Assembly (NCBI RefSeq): GCF_003367705.1
Contig: NZ_CP031425.1
Span: 3,162,001-3,226,000 of the forward strand
From: Microbacterium foliorum
GTDB lineage: Bacteria; Actinomycetota; Actinomycetes; Actinomycetales; Microbacteriaceae
Length of the DNA stretch: 64,000 bases
Direction: 5' to 3'
The position numbers and the translations under genes are program-made. This document shows, piece by piece, positions 61,721-64,000 of this stretch. The number at the start of each line of letters is the position of its first letter. Position 1 is the stretch's first letter. The notes beneath the pieces were generated by a model. It was not told the origin of the DNA. It was given only the letters and a program-made list of their open reading frames with translations, and ran no database searches.

Positions 61721-63177
61721 CGCCCGACCTCGAGACGTCGGGCGTACAGGGCTTCGAGGACGGCCTCGTCGTGGCTGATCGCGACGACAGCGGCGCCCTG
61801 GTCCCGCAGATCGGCGATCAGCGCGACGAGTTCGGCCCAGGTGGTGGCGTCCTGACCGAACGTCGGCTCGTCGAGCACCAGCATCCGTGGGCGGGTGGCG
61901 AGCGCAGCGGCGACGGTCAGCCGCCGTTTCTCGCCCCCGGAGAGCGTGTACGGATTCGCGCCGGCGACCGGTGCGAGCCTCAGGCGCTCCAGCAGCTCGT
62001 CGACGCGCGCGGTGATCTCGGGCTCCGGCATCCGCAGCGCCCGAGGGCCGACCGCCAGCTCGTCGCGCACGGTCTTCGCGAGCAGCTGGTGCTCGGGAGC
62101 CTGCATGACGGTCGCGATGCGGGTGAGCAGCGCGCGCGACGACCATCGGAAGGGATCCTCCCGCTCGCCCGCGGCGAGCGCGAGCAGAGCGCGGACGCGG
62201 CCGTCCTCCGGAGGGAGCAGGCCGGCGAGGGTCAGCCCGAGCGTCGACTTGCCCGTGCCGTTCGCACCGGTCACCCCGAGCACCTCGCCGGCGCGCACGT
62301 CGAGGTCGAACGGACCGGCGACGGGCAGGCCGCGCTGCCGGGCGACGGTGACGCCGCGGGCCTCGAGGAGGCGCTCCCCGGCGTCGCGTGCGGGAGCGGG
62401 CGGCGCGGTCGGCGGATGCCCCGGCACCCAGACCCCGGATGCCGCGAGCTCCGCGCCGCGCGCCCCGAGCACCTCGTCGGGGCTGCCGTCGGCGAGCACG
62501 ACGGTGCCGTCGGGGTCTGCGCCGAGCACGATCACCCGGGTGACCAGCGGCAGCCAGACGTCGATGCGATGCTCGATCACGACCAGGGTCGCGCCACTGA
62601 CCTCGAGCGCCGCTGCCACGGCATCCCGCACGTCCCGCACTCCCTGGGGGTCGAGATTGGCGGTCGGTTCGTCGAGCAGGATCGCTCCCGGCCGCATCGC
62701 GAGCACGCCGGCGAGCGCGAGCCGCTGCTTCTGCCCGCCCGACAGCGCCGAGGTCGAGCGGTCCATCGGGACGTCGAGCCGCACGGCGTCCAATGCCGCC
62801 CGCACTCGCGTCCAGATCTCGTGACGGGGAACCCCGAGGTTCTCGCATCCGAAGGCCACGTCGTCACCGACCCGCGCGAGGATCGTCTGCGTGTCGGGGT
62901 CCTGCAGCACCATGCCCACCCGGCCGCGCTCTGCAGCCGCCGGATGACCGTCGACGAGCAGCGCCCCGTGCGTCTCGCCCTCGTCGGACCCGCCGAGCAC
63001 GCCGCCGAACCCCTGGAGCAGAGTCGACTTGCCCGCACCGGAGGAGCCGAGCAGCAGCACCCGCTCCCCCGGTTCGATACGCAGGTCGACGGCGCGCACG
63101 GCCCACCGCAGCCGGGTGGCGTACCGCCACCCCCAGCCACGGGCTTCGAGGGTGGCGGGCGTCGTGGGGGCACTCAC
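61717..63177 (-). CDS. ykoD: ECF transporter ATPase, two fused domains
   Basis: 486 residues. Domain 1: Walker A GSSGAGKST, signature LSGGQKQR, Walker B ILLDEPT. Domain 2: Walker A GANGTGKST, signature LSGGEKRR, Walker B LVLDEPT. The Q-loops are VLQDPDTQT and VMQAPEHQ. The double-ATPase layout is that of YkoD. It overlaps ykoE by 4 bases and ykoC by 4 bases. Confidence 0.9.
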   Translation of the reverse strand: MSAPTTPATLEARGWGWRYATRLRWAVRAVDLRIEPGERVLLLGSSGAGKSTLLQGFGGVLGGSDEGETHGALLVDGHPAAAERGRVGMVLQDPDTQTILARVGDDVAFGCENLGVPRHEIWTRVRAALDAVRLDVPMDRSTSALSGGQKQRLALAGVLAMRPGAILLDEPTANLDPQGVRDVRDAVAAALEVSGATLVVIEHRIDVWLPLVTRVIVLGADPDGTVVLADGSPDEVLGARGAELAASGVWVPGHPPTAPPAPARDAGERLLEARGVTVARQRGLPVAGPFDLDVRAGEVLGVTGANGTGKSTLGLTLAGLLPPEDGRVRALLALAAGEREDPFRWSSRALLTRIATVMQAPEHQLLAKTVRDELAVGPRALRMPEPEITARVDELLERLRLAPVAGANPYTLSGGEKRRLTVAAALATRPRMLVLDEPTFGQDATTWAELVALIADLRDQGAAVVAISHDEAVLEALYARRLEVGR

Positions 63178-63842
63178 ACCCGTGCGGTGACCTCACGACC
63201 GGCGGCGAACCGGCCGAGCGCGCCCGTGGCGGCGAGACCCCGGGCGATCAGCCACGCTCCCAGTCCGGCGATCACCGCGCCCGAGATGGTGGTCGAGACG
63301 ATGTAGACGGTGGTGAAGAGCGTGTCCGCCCCGGCGTACCAGAGGATGCGGTCGTTGATGCCGCAGGCGAGTCCCGCGCCGGCACCGGCGAGCATCGCGA
63401 CCGGCAGGCGCCAGACGCCGTACAGGAAGACGAGGAAGACCAGTTCGGCACCGAGCCCCTGGACGAGACCCGACACGATGGTGAGCGGACCCCAGGCGTT
63501 GCCGACGAGGGCCGAGATGACGGCCGCCACCAGCTCGGTGTAGAGCGCCGCACCCGGCTTGCGGATGATCAGCGCTCCGAGGACTCCGGCGATCAGCCAG
63601 GGGCCGGCGAGAAGGCCCTGCACTCCCGGGAGCAGGGGCTTCAGGATGCTGCTCGGCACCTCGTATCCGACGTTCCAGAGCAGGAAGATCAGGGCGCAGG
63701 CGACGGCGATGACGCTGGCGACGACGATGTCGACGACCCGCCACCGCCACAGCTCCGGGCGGCCGAGGCCCCGAGGGGACGAGGCGGTGGACGCCGAAGC
63801 GGATGCGGATCCGGTGGTGGATCCGGACGTGGATGTACTCAT
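63174..63842 (-). CDS. ykoE: ECF transporter S component YkoE
   Basis: 222 residues. A Ser/Thr/Ala-rich cytoplasmic N-terminus (1 to about 24) precedes six membrane helices. WRWRVVDIVVASVIAV and GPLTIVSGLVQGLGAELVF are typical of the YkoE family, the substrate-binding subunit for hydroxymethylpyrimidine or thiamine. AGGAG lies 7 bases before the ATG and next to the 3' end of the riboswitch. Confidence 0.9.
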   Translation of the reverse strand: MSTSTSGSTTGSASASASTASSPRGLGRPELWRWRVVDIVVASVIAVACALIFLLWNVGYEVPSSILKPLLPGVQGLLAGPWLIAGVLGALIIRKPGAALYTELVAAVISALVGNAWGPLTIVSGLVQGLGAELVFLVFLYGVWRLPVAMLAGAGAGLACGINDRILWYAGADTLFTTVYIVSTTISGAVIAGLGAWLIARGLAATGALGRFAAGREVTARV

Positions 63843-63851
63843 CAGTGACTC

Positions 63852-63940
63852 CTCCCTGCGCTGGCATGACCCAGATCAGGTTCGACGGTCGAAGCGCGAT
63901 TCGCTCCCTCTCAGCCCGGCTCGCCGGACTCCCGTGGTTG
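63852..63940 (-). ncRNA. TPP riboswitch controlling ykoEDC
   Basis: The minus strand carries the THI-element blocks in order: ACGGGAGTCCGG, GGGCTGAGAGGGAG, ACCGTCGAACCTGATC and GGGTCATGCCAGCGCAGGGAG. Its end abuts the SD of ykoE, which favours control of translation start. A TAAGAT box (63954-63949) would put the RNA start just before the aptamer. Confidence 0.95.
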
Positions 63941-64000
63941 TGCTCTCGATCTTACCCAGTGCCGACACTCCCGTCTGCTTCTGTTGCCGCGCCGCAGATC

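Overview
The window is a GC-rich actinobacterial chromosome segment, most like Microbacterium or a near relative in the Microbacteriaceae. The pointers are a secreted glycosidase with a LAxTG sorting signal, very high G or C at third codon positions, many genes of carbohydrate ABC-transporter operons, an actinobacterial-type TerC leader, and many leaderless genes with a TANNNT box exactly 6 bases before the ATG. No rRNA, tRNA, CRISPR array, transposase or phage gene was seen.

Layout. 1-11.3 kb: arabinan/arabinoside use (wall-anchored GH43, alditol oxidase, LacI regulator, MalEFG-type ABC importer, GH51 arabinofuranosidase). 11.3-16.3 kb: methylcitrate cycle (GntR regulator, prpD, prpB, prpC) with interspersed repeats between and beside the genes. 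16.3-19.3 kb: repeat-rich spacer, EamA exporter, CGNR regulator, AXE1-type esterase. 19.3-31.1 kb: a catabolic operon (cupin sugar-phosphate isomerase, FGGY kinase, 2-hydroxyacid dehydrogenase, AroE-like dehydrogenase, phosphotriesterase-family lactonase, ABM protein), convergent with a ribose-type ABC importer, a ketose 3-epimerase and a LacI regulator. 31.2-37.0 kb: a complete non-phosphorylating L-fucose pathway with its GntR regulator. 37.1-40.1 kb: transaldolase-like aldolase, divergent from ribokinase, RbsD and a GntR/UTRA regulator. 40.2-43.2 kb: small housekeeping genes. 43.4-48.7 kb: GntR regulator, class V aminotransferase and a second MalEFG-type importer. 48.8-64 kb: aldo/keto reductase, DUF4407 protein, TetR with quinone reductase, rlmN, a membrane protein with L7/L12-like repeats, TauE/SafE, two SDRs, an APH-type kinase, a CNNM transporter, TerC behind a candidate manganese riboswitch, and ykoEDC behind a TPP riboswitch.

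The genes form several sugar-responsive modules, most with a recognisable operator. The most notable is an inverted repeat of the form ACYTGT-N4-ACAGGT. It lies before the catabolic operon at 19.4 kb (two sites), before the ribose-type ABC operon (28.95 kb) and between the aldolase and the ribokinase-rbsD-GntR operon (37.8 kb, one full site and one half-conserved site). This ties three separated loci into one probable regulon for an unidentified ketose or sugar acid.

The window is also rich in short repeats. REP-like arrays lie at gene 3' ends and supply stop codons. An element of 86 to 98 bp with inverted ends occurs three times, and small tandem duplications overlap stop codons.
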